Part shown: piece by piece, positions 37,765-47,143 of the stretch
Position numbering within the stretch: the stretch's first letter is position 1
Layout of the letters: each line of letters opens with the position of its first letter
Assembly: GCA_963721725.1 (NCBI GenBank)
Contig: CAVRLX010000020.1
Coordinates: 1 to 64,000 of the forward strand
DNA: 64,000 nt
Origin: RI-153 sp963721725
GTDB taxonomy: Bacteria > Chloroflexota > Anaerolineae > Caldilineales > Caldilineaceae
Direction of reading: 5' to 3'
The notes under the pieces: generated by a model
Database searches by the model: none
Seen by the model: the letters and a program-made list of their open reading frames with translations, nothing else
What the model was told of the DNA's origin: nothing
Made by a program: the position numbers and the translations under genes

Positions 37765-40261
37765 ATGCCTGCCAAGAAACGTCGTAAACAGTCGAATCCC
37801 GTTGATAATCTGATCAGCCACATGGCCGTCTTGACGCGCCCCGAAGTGATCGGGTTGACCCTGATCGTCATTTCAGTCTTTACCCTGCTCAGCCTGCTCA
37901 CCGACAGCCGCGGTAGCCTGACCGGCTCGTGGATCGATCTGTGGCGCAGCTTGACGGGATCCGGCGTGTGGGGCGTGCCGCTGTTGACCGGTTCTTTGGG
38001 GTTGTGGATGGTGATCCGCGTGGTGGAGAAGATGCCCGATCTGCCCTGGCAACGGCCAGCAGGGTTATTTTTGCTCTTCCTGGCCTATATCACAGGGCTG
38101 ACGCTGTGGACGCCAGCCCTGGAGCGCGCCGATATGGAGGCTGTCGGCGGTCTATTGGGTCTATGGCTGGCGGAAGGACTTTCGGCAGGGATCAGCGTGT
38201 GGGGTGCGTGGGCGGTGGTGACTTTTCTTGCCATCACGGGGCTGATTTTGCTCACGGATCGGCTGCTCGTTGATCTGGCACTGGATAGCTGGGATGCGCT
38301 GCTGGCGCTCTACGATGAACAGCAAACGCGCCGTCGGGATCGGGCCATTGATCTGCAACCGGCGCTGCCCATGCCCAGCGGCGAACTCCCCTTGTGGAAA
38401 CGGCTGTTCAGCCGTGACCACACAGACGAGATCGACGAGCCGATTATCAACCGTAGCTCGGGTGCGAATCGGTCGATGGCGGCCCCGCCGCGCCAGCCCC
38501 CGCGCCACGAATCGAGCCACCCCCATCCCCGCCTGGAAAGGATCGCACGCGTCAGCCCCTCACGCGCCCCAGCGAAGAAGCGGCGTTGATGCCGCGTGTG
38601 GTGGGCGGTGGGCAGGCGTGGCAATTGCCGCGTATCGACGACATGTTGGCTAATTGGGATCGATACACAGACAGCGATGAAAAAATCCGTGCGCAAGGGA
38701 AGTTAATTGAAAAAACATTGGAGCTTTTCGGAGTGCCAGCTCATTTCCGTGGCAGTAATGTTGGGGCCACAGTCACCCAATACTTGATCGAGCCAGGATA
38801 TATCGAACGCACGGTGCGTGGCGAAGTAAAAAAAACCAAAGTTAAAGTCGCCAAGATTGCCGGACTCAGCAACGATCTTGCATTGGCGATGGCTGCGCCG
38901 ACGGTACGTATCGAGGCCCCGATTCCCGGTACAAATTACGTAGGGGTTGAAGTGCCGAACACCGAAAGCAACGTAGTGGGGCTAAAAGAACTCATGCAAA
39001 GCGACGAATACGCCGCCATCAGCCCCAAAGCCAAACTGCCCATCGCTCTGGGCGAGGATGTCAAAGGCAAGCCTGTGGTGGCGGATCTGGCGCGCACACC
39101 CCATTTGCTGATTGCTGGGGCCACGGGTTCGGGCAAGTCAGCCTGTATTAACTCGATTATTAGTTGTCTGCTCCTCACCCACACGCCGGAGACGTTGCGT
39201 ATGTTGATGGTGGATCCCAAAATGGTGGAGTTGACCTCGTACAACGGCGTGCCGCATCTGCTCAGCCCGGTGGTAACCGAGGTAGACAAGGCGTCGGGCG
39301 TTCTCTACTGGGCGGTGAAGGAGATGGAGCGGCGCTATCAACTGCTTAACAAGGCCAACACGCGTGACTTATCCCGCTACAACGAATATCTGACCAAGCG
39401 CGGCGAAGAGCGGTTGCCCTTTATCGTGATTATTATTGACGAGATGGCCGATCTCATGATGACCGCCGCCGAAGAGGTGGAAAAGCATGTCTGCCGTCTG
39501 GCCCAGATGGCGCGTGCGGTGGGGATGCACTTGATCATTGCCACACAGCGCCCCTCGGTAGATGTGATCACGGGCTTGATCAAGGCCAACTTCCCCACGC
39601 GCATCGCCTTTGCCGTCACCAGCCAGACCGACAGCCGGGTGATTCTCGACACGCCGGGCGCGGAACGGCTGCTGGGCCGCGGCGATATGCTCTTCATGCC
39701 GCCCGATTCCAGTAAGTTGGAACGCTTGCAGGGGACCTATCTCAACGATGACGAGATTAACCGCATTGTGCGCTATTGGAAGGGCATCCGTAGTCTGGAC
39801 AACTACACGCCGCCCCCTGTGCCAGACGTGACCGAAACGTTGGAAACCGACTTTCTGCCCCCCGACCAGAACAAGTTCAAGCCGCCGCCTGGGATGATCC
39901 CAAATTGGGGCAGAAAAGAGCGATGCCCAGCCAGCCGCTGGTGCAGCCGCTCTTTGAACAGATCGAAGTCATGAAAACCGTGGAAGGCCGCGACGATCTC
40001 TTTGACGAAGCTGTGAAAGTGGTGCAGAACACAGGTCGCGGCTCGGTAACCTTGCTGCAACGCAAACTGCGGATTGGCTATACACGGGCCAGCCGCCTTG
40101 TGGAGCAGCTAGAAGCCGCCGGGATCGTAGGGCCGGATCAGGGCGGAACCAATGGCCGCGTGGTCTATCTCGAAGAGCCAGTGGCAAAGCACCCCCGTGC
40201 AGACGCGCCCCTCACCCCGCGCATCATCGGCGATGACGATGCGCCGCAAATTTGGATGTGA
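37765..40261 (+). CDS. ftsK: FtsK/SpoIIIE DNA translocase (two frameshifts)
   Basis: About 832 residues when joined (breaks near 38490 and 39900). N-terminal four membrane segments (VIGLTLIVISVFTLLSLL; LPFTRPA-type core absent), Pro-rich linker, alpha domain (LELFGVPAHFRGSNVGATVT), beta RecA-like motor (P-loop GATGSGKSACINSII; Walker B FIVIIIDEMADLMM; IATQRPSVDVITGLIKANFP) and the gamma winged helix (SVTLLQRKLRIGYTRASRLV) that reads chromosome-polarity sites. It pumps DNA at the septum during division. The Pro-rich break could be missed as two genes (4-base overlap at 38586), but repaired text APRIEPPPSPPGKDR reads through. Confidence 0.92.
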
Positions 40262-40281
40262 GCTTTTGAACGAGAGACTCT

Positions 40282-40419
40282 ATGTACGCCATTCGCCAGA
40301 TTCAAGATGTTCACACCGGAACCGTCACCATTCAACTGCCGCCGGATTTCCCTGCCGACCGCGTCGAGGTGATTGTGATGGAAGGGGTTAAATTAGTTGT
40401 TCACCGCCGAAAGCAGTAA
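40282..40419 (+). CDS. Small hypothetical protein, 45 residues
   Basis: Reads MYAIRQIQDVHTGTVTIQLP, then DFPADRVEVIVM and ends in HRRKQ. It resembles small beta-strand proteins annotated near toxin-antitoxin loci in Chloroflexota and cyanobacteria (VTIQLPxDFxAxxVEVIV pattern), partner unknown. No toxin follows. Starts 20 bases after ftsK and ends at a strong terminator, so it is probably co-transcribed with ftsK. Confidence 0.6.
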   Translation: MYAIRQIQDVHTGTVTIQLPPDFPADRVEVIVMEGVKLVVHRRKQ

Positions 40420-40431
40420 AATAGCGGTAGC

Positions 40432-40461
40432 GGCGGACGGTGCGTACCGTCCGCCTTTTTT
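40432..40461 (+). terminator. Rho-independent terminator after the ftsK unit
   Basis: GGCGGACGGT (40432-40441), loop gcgt, ACCGTCCGCC (40446-40455), then T6. Confidence 0.92.
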
Positions 40462-40481
40462 ATATCCCTTCGGATCATCCT

Positions 40482-41231
40482 ATGACCTCCCATCTGCGCC
40501 AACAATTTGACCGTCTCCGCCGTCGGCGGCTGGCTTTTGCTGTGGCTGTGCTAATGATAATCGCCGCTGCGCTCTGGCTGATCGTTGGCAACATGGCCGA
40601 CCGCGTCCCCGCTCCGGCGGAAGTGGCCGAGCGTATGACGGCAGGTCTGGTCGATCTGCGCACGGTGCAGGGAACGCTGCAACTGGTCAACGGCGAAGTG
40701 GCGACGGAGCAAGAACTCTGGGTAGAGCGCCCGCGTCGGTTGCGCACGGAGATTGAAGCGGGGCCGCCGATTCTGGCCCCCCAGGGCGAAAATTTCAAGA
40801 CCACGCTGGTGCTCAACGAAAGTGACGCTTGGTTCTATAACCCCAACTTAAACCTGACCACCGTGGCGGATCGCTCGGACTATCAACCCGAAGCGGGATT
40901 GGATGTGGGCGGTTCGATTCTGGAGTCAATGGCCCAGGAGATCATCGGCGCGCTGGAGGCCAGCCGAGACATTCAAATTATCGGCGAAGAAGAGATCGCC
41001 GGGCGGCGGGCGCTGCGCGTACAACTGATCTTGCCCAACGCCGACAATGTTTTCAAGGCTCGAACGCTCAACGTTGCCCTGGATCGGCACTTTTACTATC
41101 CGCTGCTGATTGAAAGCGACGGTGGTTTTGTCCTGCGCTTCCGCACCGTGGAGTTTAACAAAGAGATTGACCCCGCCACCTTCGTCTTTGCGCCGCCGCC
41201 AGGCAGCACGGTGAATGAAGTGGCGCGGTAA
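40482..41231 (+). CDS. LolA-like outer-surface lipoprotein-sorting domain protein
   Basis: 249 residues. A single N-terminal membrane anchor (LAFAVAVLMIIAAALWLIVG), then a LolA/RseB-like half-barrel: MTAGLVDLRTVQGTLQLVNG, ELWVERPRRLRTEIE, DAWFYNPNLNLTTVADRS, and a C-terminal LNVALDRHFYYPLLIES with FNKEIDPATFVFAPPPGS. In other bacteria such folds carry lipoprotein acyl chains; in Chloroflexota, without a Lol system in view, a general lipid-binding or sigma-control role is possible. Start chosen at ATG 40482. Confidence 0.75.
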   Translation: MTSHLRQQFDRLRRRRLAFAVAVLMIIAAALWLIVGNMADRVPAPAEVAERMTAGLVDLRTVQGTLQLVNGEVATEQELWVERPRRLRTEIEAGPPILAPQGENFKTTLVLNESDAWFYNPNLNLTTVADRSDYQPEAGLDVGGSILESMAQEIIGALEASRDIQIIGEEEIAGRRALRVQLILPNADNVFKARTLNVALDRHFYYPLLIESDGGFVLRFRTVEFNKEIDPATFVFAPPPGSTVNEVAR

Positions 41232-41234
41232 AAC

Positions 41235-41299
41235 GTGTTGCGTATCTGCAATGAAACCATCTCTGGGATACGAAGCACGGAATACGCAGCACGCAACAC
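41235..41299. repeat. Intergenic inverted word repeat, GTGTTGCGT
   Basis: GTGTTGCGT (41235-41243) is inverted at 41291-41299 (ACGCAACAC) with further related words (ggatacgaagcacggaatacgcag). It forms the leader of the MFS gene. Confidence 0.55.
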
Positions 41300-41315
41300 A
41301 CGAAACGAGCATCTC

Positions 41316-42533
41316 ATGTCCGCCCGCCCCCGTTTTCAGATCACCGGTTTTCGCCAGTTAATGGCAGTTGCCATTTCGACGCGACTGGTGGTGGATACCT
41401 TAACCCAATTTTTTAACTCATTCCTGGCGATTGTGGCCGTAGGCGTGGGCGTTGATGCGATCACGCTGGGGCGGCTGGTGAGCTTGCGCAGTGCGGTGGG
41501 GCTGGCGGCACCGGTCTTTGGCACGCTGGCCGACCGTGTGGGCTACCGGCGTATTATGCGGCTGGGACTGCTGTTGGCGGCCAGTGGCGCGCTGCTCACG
41601 GGCATCAGCACCGATGTGTGGATGATTGCGGGCGGAATGGTGCTATCGGGGTTGGGATTAAGTGCGTTTGTGCCTACGCTCCAGGCCTACATGAGCGCCC
41701 GCCTGCCCTATGAACGCCGTGCCCAGGGCATTGGCACGTTGGAATACTCGTGGGCGCTGGCGGGGATCATAGGGCTTTCCCTGACCGGGCTGCTCATCGG
41801 CGCGGCAGGCTGGCGTGCGCCCTTCTTTGTGATCAGCGGCGGGCTGATGCTGGGCTGGCTGGCCTTTGGCTTTCTGCCCAGTGCGCGCGATGGCGAAGGC
41901 GTGCGGCTGCGTCCCACCCTGGGGGCAGGGCGTGGTTCCACGGTGCAAAATCTGCGTGCGTTCTTTGTCCTGCCCCACAGCAACCGCTCCACGTATGCGC
42001 TTTATATTGCCAACGGGTTCTTCTTCTTCGCCCAATTCCACATTTTGATCAGCCACAGCAGTTGGCTAAAAACCGAGTATGGCCTGGGGCCAGAGTTGCT
42101 GGGCACAGTGGCGTTGATCCAGGGCGTGGCCGATCTGGTGGGCAGTGTGCTTGTCTCCACGATTACCGACCGGGTGGGCAAAAAGCGCTCTGTGTTAATA
42201 GGCATGGTCGGCTCGTTTGTGATTTACGCTACGCTGCCCTTTTTCAACACAGGGCTGCTGCCGGTGGTGATTGCGCTGGGGCTGATGCGCCTCTTTTTTG
42301 AGTTTGGCATTGTCAGCAACATCTCGCTGCTCAGCGAACAGGTTCCCGAACAGCGCGGCAAAGTGATGACCCTGGCCGCCGCCTTTACGCTCACGGCATC
42401 AACCATAGCGGGCCTCACGGGGCCGTGGGCCTACGCCACTTATGGCGTCTGGGGACTGGGCAGCATCTCCGCCATCTTTACCGGTCTGGCCGCGCTGATC
42501 CTGTGGACGTTGGTGCACGAGGGCGGAGCATAA
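41316..42533 (+). CDS. MFS transporter
   Basis: 405 residues, twelve hydrophobic segments. The loop motif appears as GTLADRVGYRRIMRLG in the first half and STITDRVGKKRSVLIG in the second. Resembles the YfmO/SetA-like sugar or drug exporters; the substrate cannot be told. Met28 of the long frame (41316) is used, because the upstream residues read through an intergenic repeat. Confidence 0.8.
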   Translation: MSARPRFQITGFRQLMAVAISTRLVVDTLTQFFNSFLAIVAVGVGVDAITLGRLVSLRSAVGLAAPVFGTLADRVGYRRIMRLGLLLAASGALLTGISTDVWMIAGGMVLSGLGLSAFVPTLQAYMSARLPYERRAQGIGTLEYSWALAGIIGLSLTGLLIGAAGWRAPFFVISGGLMLGWLAFGFLPSARDGEGVRLRPTLGAGRGSTVQNLRAFFVLPHSNRSTYALYIANGFFFFAQFHILISHSSWLKTEYGLGPELLGTVALIQGVADLVGSVLVSTITDRVGKKRSVLIGMVGSFVIYATLPFFNTGLLPVVIALGLMRLFFEFGIVSNISLLSEQVPEQRGKVMTLAAAFTLTASTIAGLTGPWAYATYGVWGLGSISAIFTGLAALILWTLVHEGGA

Positions 42534-42626
42534 AAGTGAGTGGGCGCTGATCAATGTCATTACGTGAGCAGACTTGAATTTACCATTCACTATTCACCCA
42601 TTCTTTCCACACAGGAGAAACAACCC

Positions 42627-43355
42627 ATGACCCATCCATTAGCGGGCAAAGTCGTGATCATTACCGGGGCCAGTTCGGGGATTGGCGCGGCCACGGCGCG
42701 GGCATTGGCGGCATTGGGATGTAAAGTCGTGTTAGCGGCGCGCTCGGCGGAGAAGCTCGACGCGTTGGCCGCCGAACTGGGATCGGCGGCGCTGGCCGTG
42801 CCCACCGATGTCACCTTGGGCGCGGATGTAACCGGGCTGGTGGCAAAGACATTGGACGCGTTTGGGCGCATTGACGTGCTTTTTGCCAACGCTGGTATCT
42901 ACATTCCCGGCAAGGTGGCCGAGGGCGATCCCGATGCGTGGGCCAATCTGATGAACGTCAACGTAGACGGCGTGCTGCGCTGTGTCCATGCCGTGTTGCC
43001 CACCATGCAGGCCCAGCGTAGCGGCGATATTCTGGTCACCAGTTCCATCTCCGGCTTTATCGACATTCAGTGGGAGCCGGTTTATAGCGCCTCCAAACAT
43101 GCCATTCAGGGCTTTGTCCACACGCTGCGTCGCCAAGTTGCGCCCCAGGGCATTCGTGTGGGGGCAATTGCGCCGGGCATGGTTGCCAATGAACTGTGGG
43201 GCTTTCACGATGAAGCCGCCATAGACAAACAGATCTCCAATCACGCCAGCCTGCGCTCGGAAGATGTCGCCAACGCTGTGATCTTCATGCTGGCCCAGCC
43301 GCCTCACGTCACCATCCGCGATCTGGTAATGTTGCCGCAGAATCAGGATTTGTAA
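42627..43355 (+). CDS. Short-chain dehydrogenase/reductase
   Basis: 242 residues, classical SDR. TGASSGIGAA (NAD(P) binding), NAGIY in the NNAG position, catalytic Ser in VTSSISGF, and YSASK with the catalytic Tyr and Lys. Arg at AARSAEKL after beta-2 suggests NADP preference. Similar proteins are annotated as ribitol 2-dehydrogenase or clavaldehyde-type reductases; the substrate is unknown. aggaga upstream of the ATG. Confidence 0.85.
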   Translation: MTHPLAGKVVIITGASSGIGAATARALAALGCKVVLAARSAEKLDALAAELGSAALAVPTDVTLGADVTGLVAKTLDAFGRIDVLFANAGIYIPGKVAEGDPDAWANLMNVNVDGVLRCVHAVLPTMQAQRSGDILVTSSISGFIDIQWEPVYSASKHAIQGFVHTLRRQVAPQGIRVGAIAPGMVANELWGFHDEAAIDKQISNHASLRSEDVANAVIFMLAQPPHVTIRDLVMLPQNQDL

Positions 43356-43365
43356 AAAATATTGC

Positions 43366-43408
43366 GTGTAGCATGTTCCGTGTTGATTTTTCACGGAACA
43401 TGCTACAC
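43366..43408. repeat. 17-base perfect inverted repeat
   Basis: GTGTAGCATGTTCCGTG (43366-43382), 9-base loop with a T-run, CACGGAACATGCTACAC (43392-43408). Lies between the SDR and the serine hydrolase. The T-run is in the loop, not after the stem, so terminator function is doubtful. Confidence 0.8.
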
Positions 43409-43430
43409 ACTTCTTCATCCAGGAGACCCT

Positions 43431-44880
43431 ATGATTAACCCACTCACCGCTCTACCCCGTAGCACCCCCGCCGCGCAGGGTATCGACCCGACGGCGATTT
43501 TGGCCTTTATCGAGGCCGTTGATAGCCACATTCACCATCTGCATAGCCTGATGTTGTTGCGCCACGGACAGGTGGTGGCCGAAGGTTGGTGGCATCCCTA
43601 TGCCCCGGAGTCGCCGCACATGCTCTTTTCGTTGAGCAAAAGTTTTACTTCCACTGCTGTGGGGCTGGCCGTGGAAGAAGGTTTCCTCAGCGTCGATGAT
43701 CGGGTGATCGACTTCTTCCCCGATGATCTCCCGGACCAGGTCAGCGAAAACCTGGCCGCCATGCGTGTACGCCATCTCCTCGCCATGTACACCGGCCACA
43801 GCACAGACACCACCGAAGCGCTCTGGCAACGGCAGGATGGCGACTGGGTGGCGGCCTTCCTCGCCCAGCCCGTGACCCACACACCGGGAACCCACTTTCT
43901 CTACAACAGCGGTGCCACCTACATGCTCTCGGCCATTGTGCAAAAACTCACCGGCCAAACGCTGGTGGACTATCTGACGCCGCGGCTCTTTGCGCCGCTG
44001 GGTATTGAAACCCCCACCTGGGAAAGCTGCCCGCGTGGCATCAATGTGGGCGGTTGGGGCCTGAACATCAGAACCGAGGACATCGCTCGCTTTGGTCAGC
44101 TTTATTTACAAAAGGGCGAATGGCACGGCCAACAGCTTCTCCCCGCGGCCTGGGTGGACGAAGCGACGATGGCGCACAGCGATAATAGCCGCAACGAAAA
44201 CACGGATTGGGCGCAGGGCTACGGCTATCAATTCTGGCGCTGCCGCCACAACGCCTATCGCGGCGACGGCGCGTTTGGTCAATTCTGCGTGATCATGCCA
44301 GAACAGGATGCCGTGCTGGCAATCACCGCTGGCATGAGCAACATGCAATCTTTGCTTGATCTGGTCTGGACACACCTGTTGCCAGCGTTGGGCAACGAGG
44401 AATTCTTTGCCCGATAACAGCGCTGCCCAGAATGACCTGACCACAAAACTGGCCCATCTGGCGCTGGCCCCGCAGTCGGGTCACCTCTCTTCGCCCCAGG
44501 CGGCGGCGCTTTCAGACAAGACCTTTACCTTTGCCGCCAACGAGCAGGGTGTCGAGGCAATCCGTTTACATTTTGGCGAAGCTCAGGACCAATGTATCTT
44601 GCAGGTGGAGGGAGTCGAGTACCCGATTGCCTGTGGGCATGGAACCTGGCTTCAAAGCCCGGCTGCGCCTATGGATACGTGGCGCGTGGGCAAAGTGGCG
44701 GCCAGTGGTGCCTGGACCGCCGACGATATCTATGCAATGAAGCTTTGCTTCTATGAGACGCCCTTTATTGCCACGGTTGTATGCCGTGTGGATGAGGAAA
44801 CGCTCTTGTATAATTCAGCCGTCAACGTCTCGTTTGGCCCCACAACGCGGCCACAGTTGCAGGGCGAGCAATTGATTTAA
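43431..44880 (+). CDS. Class C beta-lactamase-like serine hydrolase with extra C-terminal domain (frameshifted)
   Basis: About 482 residues when joined near 44400 (repaired SLPDNSAAQNDL). Penicillin-binding/esterase fold: SxxK motif in FSLSKSFTSTAVG, YxN motif in FLYNSGATYMLS, and a third motif around GAFGQFCVIMP, in HNAYRGDGAFGQF. A C-terminal beta-rich domain (ALSDKTFTFAANEQGVEAIR) is often attached to these enzymes. Likely an esterase or peptidase of cytoplasmic type (no signal peptide). The start ATG has aggaga upstream. Confidence 0.85.
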
Positions 44881-44945
44881 CGCGAAGACGCAGAGGTGTA
44901 AAGGCCCTCTTTGCGTCTCTGCGAACTCCGCGCTCTCTGCGTTAA
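44877..44945. repeat. CGCAAAG-family intergenic palindrome
   Basis: TTAACGC (44877-44883) inverted at 44939-44945, with inner words agacgcagagg and ctttgcgtctctgcg. The left arm includes the stop codon of the preceding gene. Confidence 0.6.
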
Positions 44946-45008
44946 ATGCGTCCTTTTTGCAGTAGAGTTATCTTCTGAAAAATTGTTTTCACAAGGAAAG
45001 AGGTTTTC

Positions 45009-45995
45009 ATGAAAGTTTTATTTATCGGCGGCACCGGCATCATTAGCTCGGCCTGTTCGCAACTGGCCCTGGACCGGGGCATCGATCTCTATTTGCTCAA
45101 CCGGGGGCAGAGTTCGCGGCCTGTGCCGGCGGGCGCAAAAGTGCTGAACGGCGACATTCGCGAGCCGGAATCCGTGCGCGCGGCGCTGGGCGATCACAAA
45201 TTCGACGCCGTGGTCAATTGGATCGCCTTTACTCCCGAACACATTGAGACCGATCTCGATCTCTTGCGCGGGCGCACGGCGCAGTACATTTTCATCAGCT
45301 CCGCCTCAGCCTATCAGACGCCGCCGGGCAATCTGCCCGTCACCGAATCGACGCCGCTGCACAACCCATTCTGGCAATATTCGCGCAACAAGATCGCCTG
45401 TGAAGAACGCCTGACCCGCGCCTATCGGGAAGAAGGCTTTCCCATCACGATTGTGCGCCCATCGCACACCTATGACCGCACGCTGTTGCCCATGCAAGGG
45501 CGCTTCACCGCCATTGACCGGATGCGCAAAGGCAAAAAAGTCGTCGTCCACGGCGACGGCACTTCGCTGTGGGTGCTCACCCATCATCGTGATTTTGCCA
45601 AAGGCTTGGTGGGGCTGCTGGGTAACAACCACGCCATCGGCGACACCTACCACATCACCTCGGACGAACTGCTGACGTGGAATCAGATCCACGAGATTTT
45701 GGCAAAGGCCGCTGGCACGGAAGCCCAGATCGTCCACATCCCGTCGGACCTGATCAACGCCTTTGATCCGGCCTGGGGCGCGGGGCTGCTGGGCGACAAG
45801 ACCCACAGCATGATTTTCGACAACAGCAAGATCAAACGCATCGTGCCTGATTTCGTCTGTACAATTCCGTTTGCGCGTGGAGCCGAAGAGATCATGGCGT
45901 GGTATGATGAAGATCCGGCCCGCCAGGTGGTCGACGAAAAAGTTGACGCCTTGATGGACCGCATGATCGCCGCCTACGAGTCAATCTTGCCCTAA
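45009..45995 (+). CDS. NAD-dependent epimerase/dehydratase (extended SDR)
   Basis: 328 residues. GGTGIISSACSQLAL Rossmann motif, LYLLNRGQ, Ser in FISSASAYQT and the catalytic YSRNK. The family acts on nucleotide sugars or related carbonyls; the GIISS variant is typical of a Chloroflexota/Bacteroidetes subgroup of unknown substrate. The preceding leader has a good aaggaaag ribosome site. Unlike the upstream third of the window, this gene and all following ones are intact. Confidence 0.85.
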   Translation: MKVLFIGGTGIISSACSQLALDRGIDLYLLNRGQSSRPVPAGAKVLNGDIREPESVRAALGDHKFDAVVNWIAFTPEHIETDLDLLRGRTAQYIFISSASAYQTPPGNLPVTESTPLHNPFWQYSRNKIACEERLTRAYREEGFPITIVRPSHTYDRTLLPMQGRFTAIDRMRKGKKVVVHGDGTSLWVLTHHRDFAKGLVGLLGNNHAIGDTYHITSDELLTWNQIHEILAKAAGTEAQIVHIPSDLINAFDPAWGAGLLGDKTHSMIFDNSKIKRIVPDFVCTIPFARGAEEIMAWYDEDPARQVVDEKVDALMDRMIAAYESILP

Positions 45996-46004
45996 ACGCT
46001 TGGC

Positions 46005-46043
46005 AAGGTGACAAGGCGACTTGTTGCTGCATCTTGTCACCTT
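46005..46043. repeat. Intergenic inverted repeat, AAGGTGACAAG word
   Basis: AAGGTGACAAG (46005-46015) and CTTGTCACCTT (46033-46043). The same word family as 10079-10120. Confidence 0.7.
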
Positions 46044-46066
46044 GTCACATTCCTCCCGGGGTTCCT

Positions 46067-47143
46067 ATGAAATTATTTCAATGTCAATACTGCGGGCAAT
46101 TGCTCTACTTTGAGAACGTCCGCTGCGAGCGCTGCGGCCACGCCCTGGGCTACCTCAGCGAGCGTGTCGATGTCACGGCGCTGGTGCCGCAGGGAAACAG
46201 CGTTTGGCGCGCTCTGGCCGACGGCAAAAACTATCGCTACTGTGCCAACGCCCTCTATGAAGCGTGTAACTGGCTGATCCCAGCCAATGAGGGCTATACC
46301 CTCTGCCGTGCCTGTATTCTTAATCATACAATTCCCAACCTCAGCCAACCCGAGCATCGACTGCACTGGCAAAAATTAGAGAGCGCCAAACATCTGCTGG
46401 TCTATGGCCTGATCTGTTTGGGGCTTCCCGTGCGCAGCAAAGGTGCAGATGCCCAGCGCGGCTTGGCTTTTGATTTTCTCGTCCCCGACGACAGCCCAGA
46501 GCCAGTGATCACCGGCCACGCCGACGGGCTGATCACAATTAACGTGGCCGAGGCCGACGACGCCGAACGCGAACGGATGCGGCTGGCGATGGGCGAACCG
46601 TACCGCACACTGCTTGGTCATTTTCGCCACGAGGTGGGCCATTACTATTGGAATTTACTGGCGCTGGATAGCGCGTGGTTGGCGGATTTTCGCGCCTGTT
46701 TTGGCGATGATCGGGAGGATTACGCAGTGGCGCTGCAACGACACTATGCCCAGCCCGCCGCGCCCGATTGGATGGAACACTATGTCAGCGCCTATGCCGC
46801 CGCCCATCCCTGGGAGGATTGGGCGGAGACGTGGACTCACTATCTGCATGTGGTGGATACGCTAGAAACGGCCTATGCCTTTGGCCTGCAACTGCACCCG
46901 CAGGTGGCTGCCAACGCCCTGGCCGTGGCCGTGGATTTTGACGCCTACGGCCAGGACAACTTCGACAAACTCATTGCGGCTTGGTTTCCCGTCACCCATG
47001 TGGTCAACAGCCTTAACCGTAGCATGGGCCAGCCGGATCTCTACCCATTTGTGCTATCGCCAGAGGCGTTAAAGAAGATGGAATTTGTCCACAGCAGTAT
47101 ACGGTCGCTAACGAAGAGATTGGGGGAGTACAGGCTCGGTTAA
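46067..47143 (+). CDS. Putative zinc-binding metallopeptidase with N-terminal zinc ribbon
   Basis: 358 residues. The N-terminus has zinc-ribbon Cys pairs (CQYCGQLLYFENVRCERCG), then CNWLIPANEGYTLCRAC. The core has the zincin motif HFRHEVGHYYW and, further on, WEDWAETWTHYLH with a third metal-binding residue expected. The family (PF15887-type) is widespread in proteobacteria and of unknown substrate. No signal peptide, so cytoplasmic. Met12 of the longer frame is the better start. Confidence 0.8.
   Translation: MKLFQCQYCGQLLYFENVRCERCGHALGYLSERVDVTALVPQGNSVWRALADGKNYRYCANALYEACNWLIPANEGYTLCRACILNHTIPNLSQPEHRLHWQKLESAKHLLVYGLICLGLPVRSKGADAQRGLAFDFLVPDDSPEPVITGHADGLITINVAEADDAERERMRLAMGEPYRTLLGHFRHEVGHYYWNLLALDSAWLADFRACFGDDREDYAVALQRHYAQPAAPDWMEHYVSAYAAAHPWEDWAETWTHYLHVVDTLETAYAFGLQLHPQVAANALAVAVDFDAYGQDNFDKLIAAWFPVTHVVNSLNRSMGQPDLYPFVLSPEALKKMEFVHSSIRSLTKRLGEYRLG

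Noticed and set aside
38586..38589. Two separate overlapping genes in the FtsK region
   Set aside because: The four-base overlap looks like a normal operon junction, but the second frame continues upstream as Pro-rich linker sequence, so a frameshift is the better reading.
43366..43408. Rho-independent terminator of the SDR gene
   Set aside because: The stem is strong, but the T-run is in the loop and no T-run follows the 3-prime arm.
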